From JBHBQE01 sp041776485 (lineage in GTDB: Bacteria; Bacillota; Clostridia; Lachnospirales; Lachnospiraceae): DNA of 64,000 bases. The stretch lies in NCBI GenBank assembly GCA_041776485.1, contig JBHBQE010000021.1:1-64000 (forward strand), read 5' to 3'. Made by a program: the position numbers and the translations under genes. Every line of letters begins with the position of its first letter. Within the stretch, counting starts at the first letter, position 1. The notes under the pieces are model-generated. The model saw only the letters and a list, made by a program, of their open reading frames with translations, ran no database searches and was not told where the DNA came from. Below are positions 34,181 to 43,072 of this stretch, piece after piece.

Positions 34181-36766
34181 CTATTCAGTCGGAGTAACTG
34201 GCGGTGTGGCAGGAGCGACATTAGTGGTGACTCCGGAATTATCCTGAGGTGCGGGTGTGGGAGCCGGAGCAGGCGGAACAAATGCACCGTGGAAAGTGCA
34301 TACCTGATTGGCGGCTTCACTGCTTATGGAAAATTCGGAATCGGCAGAACCTTCTGCAGCATCTATAATAAATACTCCTGAAATAGCGGGACAATATGGT
34401 CCGGCTAATTGTCTGGTTTCAGCGCAAATAGTTAAGAGCACATGCTTGTCACATGGAGTTGTAGGTTCTGTTCCTGAGGCAAAATACTCTGTACGCACCG
34501 TGCTTCCTCTAGGGTCTCCCTCGCAAACGCCGGGAATTGCAAGCCCGCCTGATTTCATACAGGCAGTAGCCTTAACAATACCTGGAGGCATTTCAAAATC
34601 TTTATCCTCAAGTCCCTCATGGATTCTGCTCATTACAGCTTTCCAAATACGTTTGGAATATGCGGTGGACTTTTGTACTGCATTATCGTCAAATCCACCC
34701 CAGATTACACAGGTATAATATGGTGAATATCCTGCAAATAATGTATCTCTATTGGAGGTGGTGGTACCGGATTTCCCTGCAAGGGTCATGCCGGAGAAAT
34801 TAGCCGGCGTACCGGTTCCTGAGGTCATAACATCTTTCATTGCGTCTGTTAAAAGCCAGGCTGTTGTGGGCTTTAATACTTCTTTGGGAGTATCTGCCTC
34901 AGTATCCAAAATAACCTCTCCCGAATGGTCAATGACCTTGGTATAAAAGGACGGGCGGTTATATTCACCAAGATTTGCAATGGTTGCAAAGGCACCGCAA
35001 AGATCTATATTCTTAACTCCATATGTAATGCCGCCCAAGGCAAGGGATTGTACATTATCAGTGCTTTCCAGGGTAGTAATTCCCAAATCCTTGGCATATT
35101 GAAGTCCAAGTCCTGTACCTATTTCAGTAAGAGTTTTAACTGCCACAACATTTATGGAATGGGTAATTCCTGTACGAATAGTAGTATATCCTCTGTATTG
35201 GTTATCATAGTTTCTAAGAGGTGTGCCGTTGGCATAGGTCATAGGTGAGTCATCAATGGCAGTGGCAAGAGTCATTTTTCCCGAGTCCAAAGCCGGCGCA
35301 TAGCTTGCAATTATTTTAAATGTGGAGCCGGGCTGCCTGGTAATTCCGGTGGCTCTATTCAAGGTTCTGCTGGCAGTTTTATCTCCCCTGCCGCCAACAA
35401 TAGCAGGAACCTGTCCGGTATATTGGTCAACTATACTTATTGCTACCTGAGGCTGTAATGTGATATTTATTTTTTCACCGCCCTCAGGGATAGTATCTCC
35501 GGGAGCCATTACAGCAGCCTTGTATTCCTCTATCGCAGCAAGGGCATCCTCCTCTGATTTAAAGTTTATGCTATATTTTTTATTTTCGCTTTGATAATAG
35601 GATAGCATGGTTTGCTCACTATAATTTTTAACAGTATCGTCAGATGACTTGGTGGTAAGTCTGTAGGAAAAGGAATATAGAGGATTGGCATTGTAATTTT
35701 CCTGATTATTCACTTCTTCATCACATATTGCCTGTATAGCGGGATTTTGGGTGGAATATATTGTAAGCCCGCCGGAATACAGCTTGGAATATGCTTCTGA
35801 CTCTGTAAGATTAAGCTTATTAATCAGGTCGTCTATTACCTGCTCGCATAATGCGTCAACAAAGTAGGAGGTGGTTGTGCTTTCAAGCTCGCTGTTTAAT
35901 ATGGCGATTCTGGAATAAACATCATCTGCCATAGCTTCGTCATACTCTTTTTTTGTGATAAATTCAAGCTTAAGCATATCATCCAATACTTTTTTTCGAC
36001 GCTTTGTATTTTCATCGGGATTTTTAATAGGGTTGTACTTTGTAGGGTTTTGGGTTATTCCTGCGATGACTGCACTTTCAGAAAGAGTTAAGTCAGAAAC
36101 AGTTTTATTAAAATATCTAAGGGAAGCAGACTCCACTCCAAGGGTATTTTGTCCAAGGTTTATGGTGTTCAGGTAATTTTCGAGGATTACCTCTTTAGAT
36201 ATCTTTCGTTCTAATTGTAAGGCAAGATATTGCTCCTGTATTTTTCTTTCGACTCTTTCCTGGAGTCCCTTTTCAGAGGTCCAACCGGAAAAGTAATTAT
36301 TTTTAAGAAGCTGCTGAGTAATTGTGGAAGCGCCCTGGGTAAAATTTCCGCCATTCAATATACCTGTAATACCTGCCCTGATAATACCTGCAGGGTCAAT
36401 TCCGCTATGACTGTAGAACTTTTTATCCTCAATAGCAATAAAGGCATGTTGTAAATCTTTGGGGATTTTATTTAAGGTGATATATTCTCTGTTTGCCCCT
36501 GTGGCAGCCAGTGTTTCTATTTCGTTACCGTTCACATCAAGCACGTGGGTTTTAAAACCCTCTGGGGATATATCCACATCCTCAATATCCGGACATTGGG
36601 AAATAAGCCCTCCTACATAAACCGCTGTAAAGCCTAAAACTATTGCTATTAAAATCAGAGACAGGGTGGTGAAAAATTTAAGAAAATGTATGCCGGCGCT
36701 GGTTCTTTTCTTTTTATTATTAAGTCGCTTATTTCTTCTGGAAACTTCCTTTTTCGTATAATTCAT
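34181..36766 (-). CDS. Class A penicillin-binding protein (PBP1a type)
   Basis: An 861-residue bifunctional peptidoglycan synthase. A basic N-terminus (RRNKRLNNKKKR) precedes one membrane anchor (about residues 28-55). The GT51 glycosyltransferase domain follows with AIEDKKFYSHSGID and GASTITQQLLKN. The transpeptidase domain has the active-site motif QPGSTFK (Ser about 481), SIN in GITHSINVVA, and AGKSGTTT near 665. The C-terminus ends in a Pro/Ala/Thr-rich tail (PPAPAPTPAPQDN). Similar tails occur on the VanW and L,D-transpeptidase proteins of this window. It acts on the outer face of the membrane. Confidence 0.96.
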   Translation of the reverse strand: MNYTKKEVSRRNKRLNNKKKRTSAGIHFLKFFTTLSLILIAIVLGFTAVYVGGLISQCPDIEDVDISPEGFKTHVLDVNGNEIETLAATGANREYITLNKIPKDLQHAFIAIEDKKFYSHSGIDPAGIIRAGITGILNGGNFTQGASTITQQLLKNNYFSGWTSEKGLQERVERKIQEQYLALQLERKISKEVILENYLNTINLGQNTLGVESASLRYFNKTVSDLTLSESAVIAGITQNPTKYNPIKNPDENTKRRKKVLDDMLKLEFITKKEYDEAMADDVYSRIAILNSELESTTTSYFVDALCEQVIDDLINKLNLTESEAYSKLYSGGLTIYSTQNPAIQAICDEEVNNQENYNANPLYSFSYRLTTKSSDDTVKNYSEQTMLSYYQSENKKYSINFKSEEDALAAIEEYKAAVMAPGDTIPEGGEKINITLQPQVAISIVDQYTGQVPAIVGGRGDKTASRTLNRATGITRQPGSTFKIIASYAPALDSGKMTLATAIDDSPMTYANGTPLRNYDNQYRGYTTIRTGITHSINVVAVKTLTEIGTGLGLQYAKDLGITTLESTDNVQSLALGGITYGVKNIDLCGAFATIANLGEYNRPSFYTKVIDHSGEVILDTEADTPKEVLKPTTAWLLTDAMKDVMTSGTGTPANFSGMTLAGKSGTTTSNRDTLFAGYSPYYTCVIWGGFDDNAVQKSTAYSKRIWKAVMSRIHEGLEDKDFEMPPGIVKATACMKSGGLAIPGVCEGDPRGSTVRTEYFASGTEPTTPCDKHVLLTICAETRQLAGPYCPAISGVFIIDAAEGSADSEFSISSEAANQVCTFHGAFVPPAPAPTPAPQDNSGVTTNVAPATPPVTPTE

Positions 36767-36791
36767 AGTGGGATTATACCAAATTCATAAA

Positions 36792-37418
36792 TTATCTGTC
36801 AAAAATTCTAAAAAGCAATATTTTTCCCGACAGAACCTGAACCTTCGCCGTTTTCCCGGGTAACGGCTCATTGCTTATGCCGATGGGAAAATCCGGTTCT
36901 ATAGTAAAGCAATCCAGTGGGTATAGAGCATTTTCGATAGATACAGTAGCCTTGCCATCTACTGTCATTAAGGAAAAATAGGGGAATTTATCGGAGATTA
37001 GAGCTGAACCCTCAGACACTAATTCAGTCTCGGAAAAATCATCTAAAAGCATAGCCTTGCTGTTGTTTTTAATAAGCATTAACATCAAAGAAATATTTGC
37101 TAAAGTATGATCAAGTCTGTTGCCAGACATACCTACAAGGAGAATATCCTTATAACCTCTGGCAATAGCCACTTTAGCAGCATAAAAACTGTCGGTATCG
37201 TCCTTCATGCGGGGAAGTACAATAGTTTCTTCTTTAAAATTCTCTAGTTCGTGGGAGTCGAAATCACCGACAATAAGATTGGGAGAAACACCAAGAGATT
37301 TCCTGTGAAACAGTCCGCCGTCACAGAAGATGAAATAGTCGTTTTCCCTTATATATGAGCAAATTCTGTCATAATTATTAATAGAGGAGGCACCTACCAA
37401 AACACATCGTTTTTTCAT
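36792..37418 (-). CDS. Thiamine pyrophosphokinase
   Basis: A 208-residue enzyme that makes thiamine diphosphate from thiamine and ATP. Motifs are IFCDGGLFH, NLIVGDFDSHE, LPRMKDDTDSFYAAKVA and LVGMSGNRLDHTLANISL, the typical TPK catalytic half, followed by a beta-sandwich substrate-binding C-terminus (KATVSIENALYPLDCFTIEP, ISNEPLPGKTAKVQV). The frame extends upstream, but that part overlaps the divergent gene; I start at ATG 37418 (MKKRCVLVGASS). No ribosome site is visible. Only 25 bp separate it from the divergent YigZ-family start. Confidence 0.93.
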   Translation of the reverse strand: MKKRCVLVGASSINNYDRICSYIRENDYFIFCDGGLFHRKSLGVSPNLIVGDFDSHELENFKEETIVLPRMKDDTDSFYAAKVAIARGYKDILLVGMSGNRLDHTLANISLMLMLIKNNSKAMLLDDFSETELVSEGSALISDKFPYFSLMTVDGKATVSIENALYPLDCFTIEPDFPIGISNEPLPGKTAKVQVLSGKILLFRIFDR

Positions 37419-37425
37419 AAAAAAT

Positions 37426-37435
37426 ATGTTAACAT
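37426..37435. promoter_or_regulatory. Palindrome ATGTTAACAT in a 25-bp divergent intergenic region
   Basis: A perfect 10-bp palindrome centred almost midway between the two divergent start codons (37418 and 37444). TAACAT on each strand sits about eight bases before each ATG, a -10-like place for leaderless transcripts. Neither gene has a ribosome site. Function is inferred only. Confidence 0.3.
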
Positions 37436-37443
37436 AACGTTTA

Positions 37444-38094
37444 ATGGAAAAGAAGCTATATGAAATATATAAGCCTGCCGGCGCTGAAATTATAGTTAAA
37501 AAGTCTAAGTTCATCGGAGAGGTATTTTCAATAAAGTCAGATGATGAGGCAAATGATTTTATTTTGCAGACTAAAAAGAAATATTTTGACGCAAAACATC
37601 ATTGCTTTGCCTATTGTCTGGGGGATACCGTAAACAGTATCAGGTTTTCTGATGATAAAGAGCCTTCTGGGACTGGTGGACGCCCTATATTGGAGGTAAT
37701 ACAGCAGGGGGATATGGTAAATACCCTGATTATAGTGACAAGGTATTTTGGCGGAATACTGCTGGGGACAGGGGGATTATGCAGAGCATATAGGGAGGCG
37801 GCAGGTCTTGCCCTTGATAATTCAGTTAGGCTGGAGAGAAAAGAGGGGGTAAAGGTATCAATTAATATTCCCTATGAAATATACGGAAAAGTTGAAAATC
37901 TTCTTAAAGAAAAAGAGGCTGTAATACTAAATACTGATTATAGGGAATATGTTTCAGTGGAGTTTTTAACGGGAGAGGAAGGTGCCCTTCATCTTAAGAA
38001 AGCATTTACCGAAATTACCGCAGGTAATATTGATATTACCATAGGTGATAAGGTGAATTATGGGACAGCTGATAATAGAGTCATTTGGCTATAA
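37444..38094 (+). CDS. YigZ/IMPACT family protein
   Basis: A 216-residue protein of the UPF0029/IMPACT family. It contains HHCFAYCLGDT, RFSDDKEPSGTGGRPILEV and IIVTRYFGGILLGTGGLCRAY, the core conserved from bacteria to yeast Yih1. The C-terminal domain (VSINIPYEIYGKVENLL) has the ferredoxin-like fold. The family is linked to translation control or ribosome contact, but the bacterial role is not settled. It is followed by the metY-like gene after 23 bp. Confidence 0.93.
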   Translation: MEKKLYEIYKPAGAEIIVKKSKFIGEVFSIKSDDEANDFILQTKKKYFDAKHHCFAYCLGDTVNSIRFSDDKEPSGTGGRPILEVIQQGDMVNTLIIVTRYFGGILLGTGGLCRAYREAAGLALDNSVRLERKEGVKVSINIPYEIYGKVENLLKEKEAVILNTDYREYVSVEFLTGEEGALHLKKAFTEITAGNIDITIGDKVNYGTADNRVIWL

Positions 38095-38117
38095 TCAGGT
38101 TATAGAAAGGGAAGGAT

Positions 38118-39392
38118 ATGAAACAGGACACAAAGTGTATTCATGCAGGTTATGCGCCTAAAAACGGAGAATCACGTTTAACACCTATATTTCAGAGTAC
38201 GACATTTAAGTATGACAGCTCTGAATATATGGCAAAGCTTTTTGATTTAGAGGCCAGCGGATACTTTTATTCCCGTCTGTCTAATCCAACCAATGATAAT
38301 GTTGCTGCAAAAATATCGGCGCTTGAGGGCGGAACTGCGGCATTGCTTACTGCAAGCGGTCAGGCAGCTTCATTTTATGCAGTATTTAATGTTGCCTGTG
38401 TCGGCGATCATGTTCTGGTATCCTCTGAAATATACGGAGGTACCTATAATCTTTTTAATGTAACCATGAGAAAAATGGGCATTGAATTTACATTCATAAG
38501 TCCAGATTGTTCTCGGGAGGAGCTGGATAAGGCTTTTAAACCCAATACAAAGGCGGTTTTTGCAGAAACCATATCTAATCCCTCGCTGGTGGTATTGGAT
38601 ATAGAAAAGTTTGCGGAGTCAGCCCATGATCATGGAGTACCTCTCATTGTGGACAATACCTTTGCAACCCCAATTAACTGCCAGCCATTTAAATGGGGCG
38701 CAGATATTGTGGTTCATTCCACCACCAAGTATATGGACGGACATGACGCAACTGTTGGGGGATGTATAGTTGACTCCGGTAATTTTGACTGGAGCAGGCA
38801 TGGGGATAAATTCCCGGAATTCACCACTCCTGACGAATCCTATCACGGAATAGTTTATGCTGAGAAATTCGGCAGGGAGGGTGCCTTTATTACTAAGGTT
38901 ACCGCTCAGCTTATGAGAGATTTAGGGGCAATCCAGTCGCCAATGAATGCTTATATTCTAAATCTTGGATTGGAAACCCTACATCTTAGAATGAAAAGAC
39001 ACGTGGAAAATGCCCTTAAGGTTGCGGAATTTCTCTCAAATCATAGCGGAGTATCCTATGTGAAATATCCGGGGCTTAAAGGGGATAAATATTATGACCT
39101 TGCCAAAAAATATGCTCCCAATGGAACCTGTGGAGTAATTTCCTTTGGCTTAAAGGCAGGCAGAGAGGGTGCCGATGAATTTATGGGAAAATTAAAAATA
39201 GCAATAATTGCCACCCATGTGGCAGACAGCCATACCATTATTTTGCACCCTGCAAATACCACCCATAGACAGCTTTCCGGTGAAGAACTGAAAAAAGCGG
39301 GAGTGCCGGGGGATATGCTAAGGCTTTCTGTGGGGACGGAGGATGCCAGTGATATTATTAAGGATTTGGACAACGCCATACCATTGTCGTAA
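38118..39392 (+). CDS. metY: O-acetylhomoserine sulfhydrylase-type PLP enzyme
   Basis: A 424-residue Cys/Met metabolism PLP enzyme. The PLP lysine is in VVHSTTKYMDGH, the phosphate loop in TASGQAASFYAVF and the Tyr-Gly stretch in SSEIYGGTYNLF. The insertion DSGNFDWSRHGDKFPEFTTP is characteristic of the O-acetylhomoserine sulfhydrylase subfamily, which makes homocysteine from O-acetylhomoserine and sulfide. Methionine gamma-lyase is the alternative. Its last codons (PLS and stop) lie inside the first unit of the structured repeat array. No S-box or T-box leader is seen; the gap upstream is 23 bp. Confidence 0.9.
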   Translation: MKQDTKCIHAGYAPKNGESRLTPIFQSTTFKYDSSEYMAKLFDLEASGYFYSRLSNPTNDNVAAKISALEGGTAALLTASGQAASFYAVFNVACVGDHVLVSSEIYGGTYNLFNVTMRKMGIEFTFISPDCSREELDKAFKPNTKAVFAETISNPSLVVLDIEKFAESAHDHGVPLIVDNTFATPINCQPFKWGADIVVHSTTKYMDGHDATVGGCIVDSGNFDWSRHGDKFPEFTTPDESYHGIVYAEKFGREGAFITKVTAQLMRDLGAIQSPMNAYILNLGLETLHLRMKRHVENALKVAEFLSNHSGVSYVKYPGLKGDKYYDLAKKYAPNGTCGVISFGLKAGREGADEFMGKLKIAIIATHVADSHTIILHPANTTHRQLSGEELKKAGVPGDMLRLSVGTEDASDIIKDLDNAIPLS

Positions 39393-39655
39393 GCTAACGA
39401 AGGTAGGTTACGACTGCGCAACGCCCGGGACGAAGTCCATCTTTCAACGGCGTTGCCTCCTACATTGTCGTAAGCTAACGAAGTGAGGTTATGACTGCGC
39501 AATGCCTGGGCGAAGCCCCCTTTCAATGGCATTGCCTCCTACATTGTCGTAAGCTAACGAAGTGAGGTTATGACTGCGCAATGCCTGGGCGAAGCCCCCT
39601 TTCAATGGCATTGCCTCCTACATTGTCGTAAGCTCATGAAGTGAAGGGAAAAGCT
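39382..39655 (+). repeat. Tandem array of the two-hairpin structured repeat (3 full, 1 partial copies)
   Basis: Units start at 39382, 39463, 39542 and 39621, with periods of 81, 79 and 79 bp. Units 2 and 3 are identical over 79 bp. Each unit has hairpin B (GTCGTAA/TTAYGAC enclosing CTAAC-GAA-GTGAG) and hairpin A (GCAAYGCC/GGCRTTGC enclosing GGGC-GAA-GCCC). Unit 1 has GCAACGCC/GGCGTTGC where units 2-3 have GCAATGCC/GGCATTGC, a compensated change. The fourth copy breaks off after 20 bases and merges with the ribosome site of the next gene. The same element, inverted, is at 19.4 kb. Confidence 0.9.
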
Positions 39656-40849
39656 ATGATAAATAATAAATATAAGGATATGTTAAAGGCAAAGTCTGCC
39701 ATTAGAGAACTTAGTGAATATGCGGCAGGTCTTGCCAAGGAAATAGGCTATGAAAATGTATTTGATTTTACCCTTGGAAATCCCGGTGTGGAGCCGCCGG
39801 AGGAATTTGCCCGGGCGGTTAATGAGGTATACAATACCATGCCGCCCATGGAAATCCATGGTTATAGTCCCACCAATGGTATTTTAAGTGTAAAAAAGGC
39901 AATTGCCGATTCTCTAAAAAATAGATTTAAATTGGATTATGCACCGGAGCATATTTTTCCCGCCAGCGGTGCGGCTGCGGCAATTTCACATGCTGTTAGA
40001 GCGGTAACAGAGCCGGGGGATAAGGTATTGGGCTTTGCCCCGTTTTTCCCGGAGTATATCCATTATGTAGAGGGAAGCGGAGCAAGGTTTATTCCCGTAC
40101 GTCCCGACTTAAACGATTTTATGCCGGATATGGCAGAGTTTAAAGGAGCTATAGACGAAAAAGTATCTGCTGTGCTTATTAATTCTCCCAATAATCCCTC
40201 CGGGGTAATATACAGTGAAGAAGTATTGAGAGAGCTGTCAGAAATTCTAAGGGAAAAGGCAAGGGAATATAATCGCAGTATTTATCTGATTAGTGATGAG
40301 CCCTACAGAGAAATTTGTTATTTAGAGAATGGGGCACCCTATCCCTCAAAATACTATGACAACACTATTTCCTGCTATTCCTTTTCTAAGAGTTTATCTC
40401 TGCCAGGGGAAAGGATAGGATATATTGCAGTTAACCCAAGGGCGGAAGATTCAGACATACTGGTACCTGTATTTGGACAGATAAGTCGTGGTATCGGGCA
40501 TAACTGCCCCACCTCTACCATGCAGCTTGCAGTGGCTAAAACTCTGGAATGTACCTCGGACTTGTCTGTATACGAAAAAAACAGAAATATGTTGTTTACT
40601 GAGCTTGTTAAGCTTGGGTTTGAGGTTGTAAAGCCCGATGGAACCTTTTATATTTTTGCCCGGGCATTGGAAAATAATGCACTTAGCTTTTGCAAAAGGG
40701 CGTTAAAATATAATCTTGTGTTGGTGCCGTCAGATTCCTTTGGTGTTCCGGGATATTTTAGGATTGCGTATTGCGTTCCCACGGAAAAGGTGGAAAGGTC
40801 AGTAGCTGCCTTTAGGAAATTTGTAGAGGTGGAATATGGTGGAAATTAG
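39656..40849 (+). CDS. PLP-dependent aminotransferase (class I/II)
   Basis: A 397-residue fold-type I aminotransferase of the aspartate family. Visible are FDFTLGNPGVEPP, the PLP-binding Asp-x-Pro-Tyr in LISDEPYREI, NSPNNPSG, the Schiff-base lysine in YSFSKSLSLPGERIGYI and the late Arg in YFRIAYC. I start at ATG 39656, seven bases after GAAGGG, not at the upstream GTG. The ribosome site itself appears to come from the partial repeat copy. It overlaps the glycosyltransferase by 14 bp. Amino-acid specificity is not evident. Confidence 0.9.
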   Translation: MINNKYKDMLKAKSAIRELSEYAAGLAKEIGYENVFDFTLGNPGVEPPEEFARAVNEVYNTMPPMEIHGYSPTNGILSVKKAIADSLKNRFKLDYAPEHIFPASGAAAAISHAVRAVTEPGDKVLGFAPFFPEYIHYVEGSGARFIPVRPDLNDFMPDMAEFKGAIDEKVSAVLINSPNNPSGVIYSEEVLRELSEILREKAREYNRSIYLISDEPYREICYLENGAPYPSKYYDNTISCYSFSKSLSLPGERIGYIAVNPRAEDSDILVPVFGQISRGIGHNCPTSTMQLAVAKTLECTSDLSVYEKNRNMLFTELVKLGFEVVKPDGTFYIFARALENNALSFCKRALKYNLVLVPSDSFGVPGYFRIAYCVPTEKVERSVAAFRKFVEVEYGGN

Positions 40850-41741
40850 TCTTTGTATGATTGTAAAAAATGAGGAGGAAAATTTATCAGTCTGTTTAGA
40901 CTGCCTAAAGGATATATGCGAGGAAATTATTATTGTAGATACCGGATCCACGGATTCTACAAAATCTATTGCAAAAGAATATACAGATAAAATATATGAC
41001 TTTACATGGATGGGAGATTTTTCAGAGGCAAGGAATTTTGCCTTTTCAAAGGCTACCAAAGAGTATATTTACAGTGCTGATGCGGATGAATTTATAGATG
41101 AGGAAAATATAGAGAAATTTAAGGCATTAAAAGAGGTGTTAATTCCGGAAGTTGAGATAGTACAGATGATTTATCTGGAAAATGGCATTAGGACAGTACT
41201 TAATTCCAATAGTGAGTTAAGACCCAAGCTGTACAGGAAAACAAGGAATTTTGTCTGGATAGATCCTGTACATGAAAGAGTACGTACTCTTCCGGTGGTG
41301 TATGACAGTGATATTGTAATAGAGCACAGACCGAAAACAGTACATGCCTCCAGAGATTTTAAACTGATTGAAAGGGCATATACCAAGCAGGGTACTCTTT
41401 CAAAGAATTTGTATGAAATGTATGCCAGAGAGGTATACAGATGGGGTGAGGCAGAGGACTTGGCAAGGGCTGACGATATATTTACCAGGGTTATGAATAG
41501 CGAAGTGATTGAAGAGGAATTATATGCAAAGCTATCCCTTGTATGCGCTAAAAGTGCCAGAGTAAATAAGGATATTCCCTCTTTTATAAAGCATACCTCC
41601 AAGGTGCTTGGCATTTGTTTTTGTCAGGAAATATGCAGTGAATTGGGAGATTATTTTGCGTCTGTTGGCGATGATAAAGAAGCTGAATTTTGGCGCTATA
41701 ACAAGGATAACGAAGCTAAACCCATACTTTCGGTTAAATAA
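40836..41741 (+). CDS. Family 2 glycosyltransferase
   Basis: A 301-residue GT-A fold protein. It begins ISLCMIVKNEEENLSVCLDC, then IIIVDTGSTDSTKSIA and the DXD-type motif YSADADEFID. No membrane helices are seen, and the C-terminal half is helical and may hold TPR-like repeats (LARADDIFTRVMNSEVIEEE). Proteins of this type in Firmicutes glycosylate cell-surface or secreted peptides and flagellin, but the acceptor here is unknown. Its start lies inside the aminotransferase end, so the two are coupled. Confidence 0.88.
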   Translation: MVEISLCMIVKNEEENLSVCLDCLKDICEEIIIVDTGSTDSTKSIAKEYTDKIYDFTWMGDFSEARNFAFSKATKEYIYSADADEFIDEENIEKFKALKEVLIPEVEIVQMIYLENGIRTVLNSNSELRPKLYRKTRNFVWIDPVHERVRTLPVVYDSDIVIEHRPKTVHASRDFKLIERAYTKQGTLSKNLYEMYAREVYRWGEAEDLARADDIFTRVMNSEVIEEELYAKLSLVCAKSARVNKDIPSFIKHTSKVLGICFCQEICSELGDYFASVGDDKEAEFWRYNKDNEAKPILSVK

Positions 41742-41819
41742 TTTATAGCAATTGTTTAAAAAAAATGATAGTATTTTTAAATGAAAAATATTGAATTTAA
41801 AATGGAAAGGGAGGGACTT

Positions 41820-42017
41820 ATGAAAGAAGGAGACATCCTTTCCATAACGGAATATGAATTGAGTAATGCTTATTATTATGTATTAGGCAAATCCTATGCC
41901 ATGTCAGGGAACATTCCCAAAACAGACAGGATAATGGGCAGAAAAGCCAAGGTATTGAAAATAGAGGAAACAGACAGAGGCTTTTATGTGACGGCACAAA
42001 TAAGTGAGGATAGTTAA
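41820..42017 (+). CDS. Small conserved-looking protein upstream of the HD-GYP gene
   Basis: A 65-residue soluble protein, MKEGDILSITEYELSNAYYY and ending TAQISEDS; no domain is recognised. The start at 41820 has AGGGAGGG four bases before it; the upstream ATG at 41781 has none. Its stop overlaps the start of the HD-GYP gene by one base (TAATG), so the two proteins are made together. A role in that signalling protein's control is possible but only inferred from coupling. Confidence 0.65.
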   Translation: MKEGDILSITEYELSNAYYYVLGKSYAMSGNIPKTDRIMGRKAKVLKIEETDRGFYVTAQISEDS

Positions 42018-43066
42018 TGCGATATATACCGGTAAATCAGCTTAAAGAAAATATGATACTTGGTCAGGAACTGTATAATGCAGAGGGACATGTATTTTTA
42101 GAAAAACATACGCGCCTTACCGGAGAAAATATTTCATATATTGCTTTTTTGGGTATTCCGGGGATTTATGTGGACGATGAATTTTCCAAGGAGGCTCAAG
42201 TTAAGGAAATAATCGTTCCCGAGGTAAAAAGAACCGCAGTTTCAATTATAAATGATGTATTTTCTAAAACGGAATATGGGGAGCCCGACCCTGAGGATGA
42301 AAGGATTAAGGCAATTGTTGAGGAGATAATCAATAATATCCTTGAAAATAAGGATGTTATGATGAATCTTTTGGAGCTTAAAAACTATAATGACTATACC
42401 TTTTTCCACTCCACGAATGTTGCCATTATTTCCGGTGTGATAGGTGCTAAGTGCAATATTTCCGATATGGAAATGGAGGCATTGGTAACTGCCGGATTTT
42501 TGCATGACATAGGAAAGATATTTATTGACCCGAAGATAATTAATGCTCCAAGACAGTTAACGGAGTCTGAGAGAATAATCATGAATGACCATCCAAGGCT
42601 TGGCTATGAGCTTTTGGTAAATCATTTTCATTTTGACGATATTGTTACCAGAGCAGTGTATGAGCACCATGAATGGGTAAATGGAAACGGTTATCCCAGA
42701 CGTATATCCAAAGACCGTATTATGTTTATCTCTAAGATATTAAAGGCTGCCGATGTATACGACGCCATGACCAGCAACAGACCCTACCATGCGCCTTTTT
42801 TGCCGTCAGAGGTTATGGAGTACATAATGAGCAGAGCCGGTATGGAGTTTGACCAAGGCGTAGTCAGGGTAATGTCCAAGGAACTATGTATTTTCCCTGT
42901 AGGCTGTGAGGTGGAATTGTCAGATGGATCTCATGGAATTATCGTAGGTAATCATAAAGGCTTTGTTATGCGTCCCACCATTAAGCTTATTCCTTCCGGA
43001 GAAATTATTGATTTATGTGAGGACAGATCAAAATGGAAACTTGTTATTTCAAAACTTTTAATGTGA
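42017..43066 (+). CDS. HD-GYP domain phosphodiesterase
   Basis: A 349-residue cytoplasmic protein. An N-terminal region (MRYIPVNQLKENMILGQELY) like that of many HD-GYP proteins precedes the catalytic domain (about residues 130-300): FHSTNVAI, GFLHDIGKIFID with the metal-binding HD, YEHHEWVNGNGYP with the GYP motif, and ADVYDAMTSNRPYH. These are the residues of c-di-GMP phosphodiesterases that give pGpG or GMP. No receiver domain is attached. It is coupled to a 65-residue protein upstream and a TetR-like gene downstream. Confidence 0.92.
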   Translation: MRYIPVNQLKENMILGQELYNAEGHVFLEKHTRLTGENISYIAFLGIPGIYVDDEFSKEAQVKEIIVPEVKRTAVSIINDVFSKTEYGEPDPEDERIKAIVEEIINNILENKDVMMNLLELKNYNDYTFFHSTNVAIISGVIGAKCNISDMEMEALVTAGFLHDIGKIFIDPKIINAPRQLTESERIIMNDHPRLGYELLVNHFHFDDIVTRAVYEHHEWVNGNGYPRRISKDRIMFISKILKAADVYDAMTSNRPYHAPFLPSEVMEYIMSRAGMEFDQGVVRVMSKELCIFPVGCEVELSDGSHGIIVGNHKGFVMRPTIKLIPSGEIIDLCEDRSKWKLVISKLLM

Positions 43067-43072
43067 TTAGTT

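Noticed and set aside
37419..37514. N-terminal extension of thiamine pyrophosphokinase
   Set aside because: It is the reverse reading of the divergent YigZ-family gene and has no family similarity.
39382..39655. CRISPR array
   Set aside because: Units are 79-81 bp and follow each other without unique spacers; units 2 and 3 are wholly identical, and no cas genes are near.
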